Translations under genes and position numbers: made by a program
The notes under the pieces: model-generated
What the model was told of the DNA's origin: nothing
What the model saw: the letters and a program-made list of their open reading frames with translations, nothing else
The model's database searches: none
Origin: Burkholderiaceae bacterium
GTDB taxonomy: Bacteria; Pseudomonadota; Gammaproteobacteria; Burkholderiales; Burkholderiaceae_C
Assembly (NCBI GenBank): GCA_031253795.1
Contig: JAIRVR010000003.1
Coordinates: 38,475-102,474, forward strand
Reading direction: 5' to 3'
Length of the DNA stretch: 64,000 nucleotides
In this document: piece by piece, positions 46,136-54,647 of the stretch
Position numbering within the stretch: the stretch's first letter is position 1
How the letters are laid out: each line of letters starts with the position of its first letter

Positions 46136-46171
46136 AAAAACGGGCTCCGTCAGTCAAGCCAACGGAACCCG
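46136..46171 (-). terminator. Terminator/attenuator hairpin between rpsP and rimM
   Basis: On the minus strand CGGGTTCCGT-11 nt-ACGGAGCCCG (one G-T pair) followed by TTTTTG. It lies in the short gap within an otherwise continuous ribosomal-protein operon, so it probably acts as a partial terminator. Confidence 0.8.
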
Positions 46172-46190
46172 CTTTGTGGAGAAAGACTGA

Positions 46191-46442
46191 TCAGGCAGCC
46201 TTCTTGGCGGCCTGGATGATCAGGCGATCAGCGGTTTCGGAAGTTTGCGCACCAACGCTCTTCCAGTAGTTCACGCGGTCCAGCGCCACGCGCAGGCCTT
46301 CTTCGCCGCCACGGGCGTTGGGGTTGTAGAAACCCAGACGCTCGATGAAGGAGCCGTCGCGGCGCACGCGCTTGTCGGCGGCAACGATGTTGTAGAAAGG
46401 ACGGGCCTTGGAGCCGCCGCGGGAGAGTCGAATGACGACCAT
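46191..46442 (-). CDS. rpsP: 30S ribosomal protein S16
   Basis: Small-subunit assembly protein, 83 residues, recognised by [39 protein letters not shown] and [11 protein letters not shown]. The ribosome site AAGGAT lies 6 bp before the ATG. First gene of the rpsP-rimM-trmD-rplS cluster, with a divergent acetyltransferase gene 141 bp upstream. Confidence 0.98.
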   Translation of the reverse strand: MVVIRLSRGGSKARPFYNIVAADKRVRRDGSFIERLGFYNPNARGGEEGLRVALDRVNYWKSVGAQTSETADRLIIQAAKKAA

Positions 46443-46583
46443 GATTTATCCTTCGGGTGGCGCAGCCACCTATCAAATGCTCAATTCAATGGCTGCACAG
46501 TTTTGCGGCGTTGAGACACGCGACATGGCCACCCGGCCAGCGACACGCCGTAAAACCCGAGATTATATCGAACTTCTTTTTCT

Positions 46584-47108
46584 ATGCCTACCATCCGCCC
46601 GAGCCAGGACCACGATATTGCCGCCATCGCGGCCATCTACCGCCATCACGTGCTGCATGGCACCGGAACCTTCGAGACCGAACCCCCTTCCGAAACCGAC
46701 ATGGCCACACGCCGCAGCGACGTGCTGTCCAAGGGCCTGCCCTACCTGGTCTGTGTGGACGGCACGGGCCAGGTGCTGGGTTTCGCCTATGCCAACTGGT
46801 TCAAGCCGCGGCCGGCCTACCGCTTTTCGGCCGAGGACTCCATTTATGTGCTCGACAGCGCACGCGGCCAGGGCGTGGGCCGGCTGCTGCTGGACGCACT
46901 GTCGCGCGACTGCGAGGCCGCCGGCGTACGCAAGCTGCTGGCCGTGATCGGGGATTCGGGCAATGCGGGCTCCATCGGCGTGCACCGGGCCGCAGGCTTC
47001 GAGCAGGCCGCCACGCTGCGCTCCATGGGCTGGAAATTCGGCCGCTGGCTGGACATTGTCCTCATGGAGAAGACCCTGGGAGACGGGGACCGTGGTTCGC
47101 CCGAATAA
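46584..47108 (+). CDS. GNAT-family N-acetyltransferase, phosphinothricin acetyltransferase-like
   Basis: Acetyl-CoA-dependent N-acetyltransferase of 174 residues. IRPSQDHDIAAIAAIYRHHV with TGTFETEPP is the typical start of the PAT/YwnH group that acetylates phosphinothricin, methionine sulfone or similar amines. SIYVLDSARGQGVGRLLLDAL is the acetyl-CoA loop (R/QxxGxG/A), and SIGVHRAAGFEQA the conserved C-terminal block. Real substrate in this organism is unknown; resistance to the herbicide should not be assumed. It starts 7 bp before a TM2 protein gene begins downstream. Confidence 0.88.
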   Translation: MPTIRPSQDHDIAAIAAIYRHHVLHGTGTFETEPPSETDMATRRSDVLSKGLPYLVCVDGTGQVLGFAYANWFKPRPAYRFSAEDSIYVLDSARGQGVGRLLLDALSRDCEAAGVRKLLAVIGDSGNAGSIGVHRAAGFEQAATLRSMGWKFGRWLDIVLMEKTLGDGDRGSPE

Positions 47109-47115
47109 TGGACGC

Positions 47116-47613
47116 ATGAACCGCCCCAGCACGCCCCTGCCTCCTGCCGCCGCCCAGGCGTCACGCCCCAAGAGCAAGACCCTGGCCGCCTGGCTGGCCT
47201 TCCTGGCGGGCCCGCTGGGCATGCACCGCTTCTACCTCCATGGACTGGGCGACTGGCTGGGCTGGCTGCTGCCCGTGCCCACGGCGCTGGGCGTGTACGG
47301 CATAGAGCGCGTGCAGCAACTGGGCCAGGATGACCAGCTCAGCTGGCTGCTGATACCGCTGCTGGGTTTTACCATCGCAGGCTGTGCCCTGCGCGCCATC
47401 CTCTACGGCCTGATCGACACCGAGACCTGGAACCGGCGCTACAACCCAGGCGCCGATGCCCAGGCACCGGAGGGCCGCACGGGCTGGACCACCATCTTCG
47501 CCATCGCCCTGTCGCTGATGGTGGGAGCGGCCGTGCTGATGGCCAGCATCGCCTACAGCTTCCAGCACTACTTCGAATACCAGGTCGAGGAAGCCCGCAA
47601 GATCTCCCAGTGA
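47116..47613 (+). CDS. TM2/NINE-domain membrane protein
   Basis: Protein of 165 residues with the TM2 signature: KSKTLAAWLAFLAGPLGMHRFYLHGLGDWLGW, in which the glycine-h-x-R-F-Y-L-G pattern links two helices. Two or three further membrane helices follow (LLIPLLGFTIAGCALRAIL and IFAIALSLMVGAAVLMASIA). The function of this family is unknown. It begins 7 bp after the acetyltransferase stop, so the two are probably co-transcribed. Confidence 0.85.
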   Translation: MNRPSTPLPPAAAQASRPKSKTLAAWLAFLAGPLGMHRFYLHGLGDWLGWLLPVPTALGVYGIERVQQLGQDDQLSWLLIPLLGFTIAGCALRAILYGLIDTETWNRRYNPGADAQAPEGRTGWTTIFAIALSLMVGAAVLMASIAYSFQHYFEYQVEEARKISQ

Positions 47614-47708
47614 GGGCCCCCGGCTCGATACACCGGACAAGAGCCGCCCTTCAGCCAGGGCGCTTCCCTTGAAGGGCCAGGGAAAGCCCCGCTACGCCGG
47701 CACACTAA

Positions 47709-48719
47709 TCAATAAAGCTGCAGGCTGACCCAGTAGGCGATCGATGCCACGAAGGCGCTGGCCGGAATCGTCAGCACCCAGGCCCAGACGATGTTGCCCG
47801 CCACGCCCCAGCGCACGGCACTGGCGCGCTGGGTCGAGCCCACGCCCACGATGGCGCCCGTGATGGTGTGCGTGGTCGAGACCGGCACCCCGAGGAAGGT
47901 GGCGAAGAACAGGGTCAGGGCTCCACCGCTTTCGGCACAAAAGCCGCCCACGGGCTTGAGCTTGGTGATTTTCTGGCCCATGGTCTTGACGATGCGCCAG
48001 CCGCCGAACATGGTGCCCAGGCCGATGGCCAGGTAGCAGCTGACGATGGTCCACAGCGGAGGCTCGGCATCGCCGGCATTGGCATAGCCCGTGGCGATCA
48101 GCAGCAGCCAGATGATGCCGATGGTCTTTTGCGCATCATTGCCGCCGTGGCCGAGGCTATAGGCGCCCGCGGACACCAGCTGCAGCCTGCGGAACCAGCG
48201 ATCCACCTTGTTGGGCGCGGCACGCCGGCAGACCCAGGCCACGAGCACCATCATCAGCGAGCCCAGCAGATAGCCGAGCAGGGGCGAGACGAAAATGAAG
48301 GCCACGGTCTTCCAGATGCCGCTGGCGATCAGCGCGCCGGCACCGGCCTTGGCGATGACGGCCCCCACGATGCCGCCGATCAGCGCATGCGAGGAGCTGC
48401 TGGGAATGCCATAGATCCAGGTGATCACGTTCCAGGCAATGGCCCCTACCAGGGCACCGAAGACCACATGGGTGTCCACCACGCCGGGCTGGACGATGCC
48501 CTTGCCCACCGTGGCCGCCACGCTCAGATGGAAGACGAAGACCGCCACCACGTTGAAGAAGGCGGCAAAGGCCACGGCCTGCGTGGGCTTGAGCACGCCC
48601 GTGGACACCACGGTGGCAATGGAGTTGGCCGCATCGTGAAAGCCGTTCATGAAGTCGAACAGCAGGGCGAGCACCACCAGCAGGATCACGACCCACAGGG
48701 CCGCTTGTACGCTTTCCAT
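47709..48719 (-). CDS. pit: Low-affinity inorganic phosphate transporter (PiT family)
   Basis: Inner-membrane phosphate permease of 336 residues with about ten helices. The duplicated PiT signature is visible: FDFMNGFHDAANSIATVVSTG near the N-terminus and GHGGNDAQKTIG in the second half, plus GIPSSSSHALIGG and VPVSTTHTITGAIVG. It follows a DUF47 (Pit accessory) gene with a 22-bp gap, a very common pairing. The ribosome site GGAG is present. Orthophosphate is the likely substrate, perhaps carried with metal as in E. coli Pit. Confidence 0.93.
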   Translation of the reverse strand: MESVQAALWVVILLVVLALLFDFMNGFHDAANSIATVVSTGVLKPTQAVAFAAFFNVVAVFVFHLSVAATVGKGIVQPGVVDTHVVFGALVGAIAWNVITWIYGIPSSSSHALIGGIVGAVIAKAGAGALIASGIWKTVAFIFVSPLLGYLLGSLMMVLVAWVCRRAAPNKVDRWFRRLQLVSAGAYSLGHGGNDAQKTIGIIWLLLIATGYANAGDAEPPLWTIVSCYLAIGLGTMFGGWRIVKTMGQKITKLKPVGGFCAESGGALTLFFATFLGVPVSTTHTITGAIVGVGSTQRASAVRWGVAGNIVWAWVLTIPASAFVASIAYWVSLQLY

Positions 48720-48741
48720 AACAAAGGGACTCCGCGCCGGC

Positions 48742-49389
48742 TCAGGAATTCTCGAGGACGATGCCCTCGATCAGGTTGGCCACGTCCTCGCAACGGTCGG
48801 TCACGGTTTCCAGCAGCTCGTAGATGGCCTTGAGCTTGATGACTTCGCGCACATCGGGCTCTTCGCGGAACAGCTTGCTCATGGCCGAGCGCATAACACG
48901 GTCGGCATCGGATTCGAGGCGGTCGATCTCCTCGCAGGTCTTCATCGCGGCATCCACCACGGAAGGATCGGAGATGCGCTCCAGCAACTTGACCGCATCG
49001 CGCAGGCGCTCGCAGCACCGCACGCACAGGTCGGTCAGGCGCGTGATCTCTTCAGTCATGTGGCGCACGTCGTACAGCGCCATGGTCTCGGCCGAGTCCT
49101 GGATCAGATCGGCCACGTCGTCCATGGTGTTGATCAGCGAGTGGATGTGCTCGCGGTCCAGCGGCGTGATGAAGGTCTTGTGCAGCGCCTTAGTGACCTC
49201 GTGCGTCACGCGGTCTGCGGCACGCTCGGCGTTGTTGACATCTTCGTTGTATTTTTCGCGAAGATGGGCATCGTTATAGTTGGCGACCAGCTGCGAGAAG
49301 GCATGCGCGGCTTCGACGATGCGATCGGCATGCTGGTTGAACATCTCGAAAAAATTGCCTTCGCGCGGCAATAATTTGCCAAACAGCAT
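48742..49389 (-). CDS. DUF47 family protein, Pit accessory protein
   Basis: PhoU-like helical cytoplasmic protein of 215 residues, almost all alpha, starting MLFGKLLPREGNFFEMFNQHA. Key segments are NVERAADRVTHEV-like (here NNAERAADRVTHEV), FITPLDREHIHSLINTMDDV and SDADRVMRSAMSKLF, the Asp/Glu-rich ExxxD clusters that bind metals in PhoU relatives. It precedes pit in the same operon and is thought to modulate that transporter. The ribosome site AAGGAG is strong. Confidence 0.92.
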   Translation of the reverse strand: MLFGKLLPREGNFFEMFNQHADRIVEAAHAFSQLVANYNDAHLREKYNEDVNNAERAADRVTHEVTKALHKTFITPLDREHIHSLINTMDDVADLIQDSAETMALYDVRHMTEEITRLTDLCVRCCERLRDAVKLLERISDPSVVDAAMKTCEEIDRLESDADRVMRSAMSKLFREEPDVREVIKLKAIYELLETVTDRCEDVANLIEGIVLENS

Positions 49390-49532
49390 GAATGCTCCTT
49401 ACCGGGAAAAGTGGGGAACCAGGCGACTCACTGCGTCACATTGCGGATGCTTGGCATGGCTTCCCGGCTTGAACGGGGCGAAGTGTACTCCCGAGTCCCG
49501 AGCGCGTTTCGGCGCGCACTCATGCCGCCGCG

Positions 49533-49895
49533 TCAGCCGCCACGAAAAATAAAATACACGGCACCCACCATGCACAGACCGGCCCACAGGAAGTCCCATT
49601 TGAGCGGCTGGTTCAGGTAAAGAACGGCGAACGGCGCGAACACGGCCAGCGTGATCACCTCCTGGATGATCTTGAGCTGGGCCACGCTGAACTGCGTATG
49701 GCCTATGCGGTTGGCCGGCACCTGCAGCAGATACTCGAACAGCGCGATGCCCCAGCTGGCAAGGGCTGCCACGTACCAGGGCGAGGTGGCGTGGTTCTTC
49801 AGGTGGCCGTACCAGGCAAAGGTCATGAAGACATTGCTCATGGCCAGCAGGACCAAGGTCTGCAGTCCGACGGGGATGTTGTTCAGCCAGCTCAT
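49533..49895 (-). CDS. DUF486 (DMT-type) small membrane protein
   Basis: Four-helix membrane protein of 120 residues in the DUF486 family of the drug/metabolite transporter superfamily. Landmarks are LLAMSNVFMTFAWYGHLK, EYLLQVPANRIGHTQFS and LKIIQEVITLAVFAPFAVLY. It probably works as a dimer, as the superfamily's four-helix members do. The start MSWLNNIPVG was chosen because it fits the family; upstream codons are in the AT-rich gap. No substrate known. Confidence 0.88.
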   Translation of the reverse strand: MSWLNNIPVGLQTLVLLAMSNVFMTFAWYGHLKNHATSPWYVAALASWGIALFEYLLQVPANRIGHTQFSVAQLKIIQEVITLAVFAPFAVLYLNQPLKWDFLWAGLCMVGAVYFIFRGG

Positions 49896-49968
49896 ACGAT
49901 TGCGGCCCCAGGGCATGAAAGTCAAAATTATGGCCGCGGAACCCGAGCCGTGCATGGATTCGCTTTTG

Positions 49969-49982
49969 TTCTGAATTCAGAA
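49969..49982. promoter_or_regulatory. Perfect 14-bp palindrome in an AT-rich gap upstream of the DUF486 gene
   Basis: TTCTGAATTCAGAA is fully self-complementary and lies about 75 bp before the DUF486 start, in a 240-bp stretch of unusually low GC (49896-50135). It may be an operator; the binding protein is unknown. Confidence 0.35.
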
Positions 49983-50135
49983 TTTTTACGTGATTTTTCG
50001 CCAAAAACGTCGCTATTACGCAATCAATCGAAAAATAACGCGTCAGCGAAAACATCGCCAAGTGACATCAAATCGTCATTTTTTTGTCATATCCCGGCAC
50101 GCCCACGGGGAATTCCGGCAAGGCCTGCGGCCCTC

Positions 50136-50897
50136 TCATTCCCCGAGATAGGCAGCGCGCACCCGCGGATCGCTGAGCAGGCTCTTGCCCGGCCCGGTCA
50201 TGGTGATCAGGCCGGATTCCATCACATAGCCGCGGTCGGCCAGCATCAGCGCGCGGCTGGCGTTCTGCTCGACCAGCACCAGGGTCACGCCCAGGCCGTG
50301 CACATCGGCCACCACCTCGAAGATCTTGTCCACCATGATGGGCGAAAGCCCCATGGAAGGCTCATCCAGCAGCAGCACCTTGGGCTGGCTCATCAGGGCG
50401 CGCGCCATGGCCAGCATCTGCTGCTCGCCACCCGACATGGTTCCGGCCAGCTGGTCCTTGCGCTCCCTCAGGCGCGGAAAGATGCCGAACATGCGCTCCA
50501 CATCGGCCGCGATGCCGGCCTTGTCGCTGCGCGTGTAGGCGCCCATGAGCAGGTTTTCGGTGATGGTCATGCGCGCGAACACGCCGCGCCCCTCGGGCAC
50601 CATGACCAGCCCCTGGGCCACCAGATCCCAGGCCCCCACGCCGCGGATGCTCTTGCCCAGATAGAAGATATCGCCATCCACGGCGGGCAGGCTGCGCGTC
50701 ACGGCCTTCATGGTCGTGGTCTTGCCTGCACCGTTCGAGCCGATCAGCGACACGAGCTCGCCCTGCCGCACCTCGAAATCCACCCCCTTGACGGCCTGGA
50801 TACCGCCATAGGAAACCTTGAGTCCCTGGACCTGCAGCAGCACCGGGGCATGCGCCCGCTCGCCCGTCCCGCCCTCGACTTGCACATGCTCCGCCAT
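50136..50897 (-). CDS. livF: Branched-chain amino acid ABC transporter ATP-binding protein LivF
   Basis: One of two ATPases of a HAAT/Liv importer, 253 residues. Walker A is IGSNGAGKTTTM, the signature MSGGEQQMLAMARALM, Walker B VLLLDEPSMGLSP. RGVFARMTITENLLMGAY is typical of LivF. Last gene of livH-livM-livG-livF with a 3-bp gap from livG. A 20-residue N-terminal extension is unusual and the real start could be a little later. Substrate could be leucine/isoleucine/valine or another amide or amino acid. Confidence 0.93.
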   Translation of the reverse strand: MAEHVQVEGGTGERAHAPVLLQVQGLKVSYGGIQAVKGVDFEVRQGELVSLIGSNGAGKTTTMKAVTRSLPAVDGDIFYLGKSIRGVGAWDLVAQGLVMVPEGRGVFARMTITENLLMGAYTRSDKAGIAADVERMFGIFPRLRERKDQLAGTMSGGEQQMLAMARALMSQPKVLLLDEPSMGLSPIMVDKIFEVVADVHGLGVTLVLVEQNASRALMLADRGYVMESGLITMTGPGKSLLSDPRVRAAYLGE

Positions 50898-50900
50898 GGT

Positions 50901-51683
50901 TCAGTGTCCTCCCGTGCCCAGATAGGCTTCGATCACCTTGTCGTTCTTCTGCACCTCGGCCGGCGAGCCTTCGGCAATCGGCTTGCCGTAGTCGAGCACG
51001 GTGACGCGGTCGCACAGTCCCATGACCAGCTTGACGTCATGCTCGATGAGCAGGATGGTGCGGTGGTCGCTGCGTATGCGCACGATCAGCTCGCGCAGCT
51101 GCAGCTTTTCGGTGGCGTTCATGCCGGCCGCGGGCTCGTCCAGGGCGATCAGCTGCGGGTCGGTGGCCAGGGCACGCGCGATCTCCAGACGCCGCTGGTC
51201 GCCGTAGCTCAGCGTGCGGGCCTTGAAATCGGCATAGCGGCCTATGCCCACATAGTCGAGCAGCTCGCGCGAACGTTCGCGGATGGCGGCTTCCTCGGCC
51301 TTGAAGCCCGGCGTGCGGAAAACGGCGCCGATCAGCCCCGAATGCGTGCGCACATGGCGACCCACCATGACGTTTTCAAGCGCCGTCATCTCGGCGAACA
51401 GCCGAATGTTCTGGAAGGTGCGTGCGATGCCGGCCCGTGCCACCTTGTGCACGGCCGTGGGCTCGTAGGCCTGGCCGGCCAGCTCGAAGCTGCCGCTGTC
51501 GGGCGTGTACAGGCCCGTGATGACATTGAAGAAGGTGGTCTTGCCCGCGCCGTTGGGGCCTATGAGCCCGTAGACCTGGCCGCGCTCTATGGTCATGCCC
51601 ACGCCGGACAGGGCCTGCAGGCCACCGAAGCGCTTGGAAATGTCCGCGACCTTGAGCACGGGGGAGAAATTGCCGTCTGCCAT
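50901..51683 (-). CDS. livG: Branched-chain amino acid ABC transporter ATP-binding protein LivG
   Basis: Second ATPase of the Liv-type importer, 260 residues. Walker A GPNGAGKTTFFN, the LivG/LptB-type IARTFQNIRLF and ENVMVGRH, a signature-loop variant TLSYGDQRRLEIARAL, and LIALDEPAAGMN are present. The ATG after GGAGA was chosen; an ATG five codons upstream (METSAMADG) overlaps the livM stop and is also possible. It sits between livM and livF. Confidence 0.93.
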   Translation of the reverse strand: MADGNFSPVLKVADISKRFGGLQALSGVGMTIERGQVYGLIGPNGAGKTTFFNVITGLYTPDSGSFELAGQAYEPTAVHKVARAGIARTFQNIRLFAEMTALENVMVGRHVRTHSGLIGAVFRTPGFKAEEAAIRERSRELLDYVGIGRYADFKARTLSYGDQRRLEIARALATDPQLIALDEPAAGMNATEKLQLRELIVRIRSDHRTILLIEHDVKLVMGLCDRVTVLDYGKPIAEGSPAEVQKNDKVIEAYLGTGGH

Positions 51684-51700
51684 TGCGCTGGTCTCCATGC

Positions 51701-52780
51701 TCAGGATTGCTGGGGCAGCTTCTTGCCGTGTTCGGGCGAGGGCCACAGGCCGCGCGGACGCATCAGCATGATGACGATCATGGCCAGGGCGATGAGCAGC
51801 TGGCGCAGTATGGAAGCGTCGAGCCGGCCATCGGTCATCTGCTGCAAAGGCCCGGCCACGTAGCGCAGCACTTCGGGCAGGGCCGACAGCAGCACGGCGC
51901 CCAGGATCACGCCAGGCAAATGGCCCAGGCCGCCCAGCACGACCATGGCCACGATCATGACGGACTCCATGAGGCTGAAGGACTCGGGCGAGACAAAGCC
52001 CTGGAAGGCCGCGAACATGGCGCCGGAAACGCCGCCGAACGAGGCCCCCATGCCGAAGGCCAGCAGCTTCATGTTCCGCGTGTTGATGCCCATGGCCTTG
52101 GCGGCGATTTCGTCCTCGCGTATGGCCATCCAGGCACGGCCTATGCGCGAATCCTGCAGCCGCGCACAGATGACGATGCTGACCAGGACCAGGAAGAGGA
52201 AAAGGTAGTAGTACAGCGTCACCGAACTGATGTCGTAGCCAAAGATTTCCTGGCGCTTGGCCAGGTCCAGGCCAAGGATCTTGACCGAGTCGATCTGGCC
52301 TATGCCCTTGGGACCGTTGGTGATGTTCACGGGCTGGTCCAGGTTGTTCATGAAGATGCGGATGATCTCCCCGAAGCCCAGCGTGACGATGGCCAGGTAG
52401 TCCCCGCGCAGCTTGAGCACCGGAATGCCCAGCAGGATGCCCGTGATGGCGGCCAGCAGTGCCGCCAGCGGTATCACCAGCCATATCGAGGTGTGCAGGC
52501 CGTCGGGGAACAGGGCGGCAAAGCCTTCGAAGGTCTCGGCCAGATGGGGCGAGGCCATGAGGGCAAACATATAGGCCCCCACCGCGTAGAAGGCCACATA
52601 GCCCAGGTCCAGCAGGCCTGCATAGCCCACGACCACGTTGAGCCCCAGCGCCAGCAGCACGTACAGCAGGGCGATGTCGGCGATGCGGACCCAGGCGTTG
52701 CCAAAAAGCTGCAGCACCAGCGGCAGTATCAGCAGGGCCAGGCCGCCCACGATCCATTGAACGGTCTTCTTGCTTGTCAT
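51701..52780 (-). CDS. livM: Branched-chain amino acid ABC transporter permease LivM
   Basis: Inner-membrane permease of 359 residues with about ten helices. The LivM pattern ALGLNVVVGYAGLLDLGYVAFYAVGAY is clear, as are LRGDYLAIVTLGFGEI and the ATPase-coupling loop SRIGRAWMAIREDEIAAKAMG. It begins 10 bp after livH with a ribosome site GAGGAGAG, which indicates a single transcript livHMGF. Confidence 0.95.
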   Translation of the reverse strand: MTSKKTVQWIVGGLALLILPLVLQLFGNAWVRIADIALLYVLLALGLNVVVGYAGLLDLGYVAFYAVGAYMFALMASPHLAETFEGFAALFPDGLHTSIWLVIPLAALLAAITGILLGIPVLKLRGDYLAIVTLGFGEIIRIFMNNLDQPVNITNGPKGIGQIDSVKILGLDLAKRQEIFGYDISSVTLYYYLFLFLVLVSIVICARLQDSRIGRAWMAIREDEIAAKAMGINTRNMKLLAFGMGASFGGVSGAMFAAFQGFVSPESFSLMESVMIVAMVVLGGLGHLPGVILGAVLLSALPEVLRYVAGPLQQMTDGRLDASILRQLLIALAMIVIMLMRPRGLWPSPEHGKKLPQQS

Positions 52781-52790
52781 GCGGCTCTCC

Positions 52791-53720
52791 TCAGGCGCGA
52801 TCGGCCACGCGCTCGCCCAGCAGGCCCGAGGGGCGCAGCGTCAGGATGATGATGAGCACGATGAAGGCGAAGATGTCGGTGTAGTGGCTGCCCAGGACGC
52901 CCCCGGTGAGGTCGCCTATGTAGCCTGAGCCTATGGACTCGATCAGGCCCAGCAGCATGGCGCCGACCACGGCGCCGGCCAGGTTGCCGATGCCACCGAA
53001 CACGGCCGCGGTAAAGGCCTTGAGGCCCGGAAGAAAGCCCATGGTGTGGTGGGCCGTGCCGTAGTTGGAGGCATACATGATGCCGGCGATGGCCGCCAGC
53101 ACGGCGCCGATGATGAAGGTGGCCGAGATCACCATGTCGGGCTTGACACCCATCAGGGCCGCCACCCGCGGGTTCTCCGCCGTGGCCCGCATGGCGCGAC
53201 CCAGCTTGGTGAAATTGACCAGGTAGGTCAGCGCGGCCAGCGCAATGGCCGTGACGGCCAGCACCAGGATCTGCGTGGGCGTGATCACCGCGCTGCCGAT
53301 TTCGAAGGGCGTGCTGGGCAGCAGGGTCGGATAGGCCTTGTAGTTGGGCTTCCAGATGATCATGGCCAGGGTCTGCAGCAGCAGGGACACGCCGATGGCC
53401 GTGATCAGCGGCGCGAGGCGCGGGCTGTTGCGCAGGCGCCGGTAGGCCACCTTCTCGATCACGAAGTTCAGCGCGGCGGCCACCACGCAGGCGATCAGCG
53501 TGGCCAGCAGCAGGATGAGCCAGCCCGGCGCTCCCGGCATGGCCTCCTGCATCAGGCCGATGCAGCTCCAGCTGGTCAGCGCCCCCACCATGAGCACTTC
53601 GCCGTGCGCGAAGTTGATGAGCTGAATGATGCCGTACACCATGGTGTAGCCCAGGGCTATCAGGGCGTACATGCTGCCCAGGACCAATCCGTTGATGACC
53701 TGCTGAAGCAGTATGTCCAT
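52791..53720 (-). CDS. livH: Branched-chain amino acid ABC transporter permease LivH
   Basis: Inner-membrane permease of 309 residues with about eight helices. LivH features are NGLVLGSMYALIALGYTMVY, INFAHGEVLMVGA and the coupling loop KLGRAMRATAENPRVAALMG. It is the first gene of livHMGF; no periplasmic binding-protein gene (livK/livJ) is adjacent in the window, so the importer must borrow one encoded elsewhere. The ribosome site is GAGGAG. About 260 bp of plain sequence then the MITE-like element lie upstream. Confidence 0.95.
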   Translation of the reverse strand: MDILLQQVINGLVLGSMYALIALGYTMVYGIIQLINFAHGEVLMVGALTSWSCIGLMQEAMPGAPGWLILLLATLIACVVAAALNFVIEKVAYRRLRNSPRLAPLITAIGVSLLLQTLAMIIWKPNYKAYPTLLPSTPFEIGSAVITPTQILVLAVTAIALAALTYLVNFTKLGRAMRATAENPRVAALMGVKPDMVISATFIIGAVLAAIAGIMYASNYGTAHHTMGFLPGLKAFTAAVFGGIGNLAGAVVGAMLLGLIESIGSGYIGDLTGGVLGSHYTDIFAFIVLIIILTLRPSGLLGERVADRA

Positions 53721-53979
53721 ATGCGCGCTCTCCTCTCGTCCAGGATGGAGACATTCAGCGTGCCTCGCATCCAAACGACGGAGCCAGCAATGCCATGGTA
53801 GTGGAAGCTCTCCCGCCGCATCCGTGCTTGTGGCCCGGATGCCGAGGGGGATTGGCGGATTCTAGGCAGGGGCCGGGGGGCTGAGCGGCCTCGCGGCAGC
53901 CGGGTTTTCCGAGGCTTTACAAGCACGGCAAAGGCTTTTAGGAAGCAGTGCAGCAATTGCCATGGTCCGGCGACGGACC
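53721..53979. other. Upstream region of livH
   Basis: About 259 bp with no gene. It must hold the livHMGF promoter, but I see no confident -35/-10 pair; short AT-richer parts (for example CTTTACAAGCACGGC near 53915) are weak. It ends at the left end of the MITE-like element. Confidence 0.4.
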
Positions 53980-54247
53980 TAGGACCTGTTCACGCTGATG
54001 CGGGGATCTCGTTGCCCGGCTGCGGGGTCGCATGCAAGGCGCACGTGCGCAGCAAGGCCCTTGCCTTGCAAGCGCGGGCAACGCCGCAGACGGCCCCGCA
54101 GCCGGGCAACCCGAAGGGAAGCTGCCTCCCAGCCCGCCACTCGGCGTTGCGCTCCTTGTGCGTGTGGACACACGCACGGCGTCGCGCGCCTTGATTGGCG
54201 GGCTGGCAGACAGCTTCGTGACCCCACATCAGCGTGAACAGGCCCTA
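53980..54247. mobile_element. MITE-like element with terminal inverted repeats and two large internal dyads
   Basis: Left end TAGGACCTGTTCACGCTGAT and right end (minus strand) TAGGGCCTGTTCACGCTGAT match in all but one of 20 bp and extend a few bases more (GCGGGG against GTGGGG). Each end begins with TA, as in IS630/mariner-type non-autonomous elements. Inside there are two cruciform arms: TTGCCCGGCTGCGGGG at 54012 with its exact complement at 54094, and AAGCTG..AGCCCGCCA at 54119 with TGGCGGGCT..CAGCTT ending at 54216. A palindrome GCGCACGTGCGC is at 54039. No transposase is encoded. Short open frames across it are by-products of its symmetry. Copy number elsewhere unknown. Confidence 0.8.
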
Positions 54248-54283
54248 ACATCCCGGATCCATACCCATCTCCGGGAGACCGCG

Positions 54284-54631
54284 ATGACTTACCAAGGAAG
54301 CTGCCACTGTGGCCGCATCGCCTTCGATGTGGAAGGCGAACCGGGCCAGGCCATGGCCTGCAATTGCTCCATGTGCTCGCGCAAGGGCGCGCTCATGTGG
54401 TTCGTGCCGCGCGGGCAGTTGCATCTGCGCACACCCGAGGACCAGATGCAGACCTATACCTTCCACCGGCACGTGATCCAGCACCACTTTTGCCCCACCT
54501 GCGGCATCCACCCCTTTGGCGAGGCCGCCGATGCATCCGGCCGGCCCATGGCGGCCATCAACCTGCGCTGCCTGGAGGGCGTGGACCTGAGCGCGCTGCA
54601 GATCACCCACTACGACGGCCGCTCCGCCTGA
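54284..54631 (+). CDS. GFA-family protein (glutathione-dependent formaldehyde-activating-like, zinc-binding)
   Basis: Small cytoplasmic zinc protein of 115 residues. The GFA fold is indicated by SCHCGRIAFDVEG, CNCSMCSRKGALMWF and FCPTCGIHPFGEA, which supply the CxC and CxxC zinc ligands. Some family members bind S-hydroxymethylglutathione; most have no proven activity, so the name should be read as a fold assignment. The ribosome site GGGAGA precedes the ATG. It lies directly after the MITE-like element, whose end is 36 bp before the start, and is convergent with rarA, 16 bp away. Confidence 0.9.
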   Translation: MTYQGSCHCGRIAFDVEGEPGQAMACNCSMCSRKGALMWFVPRGQLHLRTPEDQMQTYTFHRHVIQHHFCPTCGIHPFGEAADASGRPMAAINLRCLEGVDLSALQITHYDGRSA

Positions 54632-54647
54632 TCCGGGGAGCAGGTGC

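Noticed and set aside
53938..54251. Several small overlapping frames on both strands upstream of the GFA gene
   Set aside because: They lie within the palindromic MITE-like element and mirror each other because of its symmetry; none has a ribosome site or family match.
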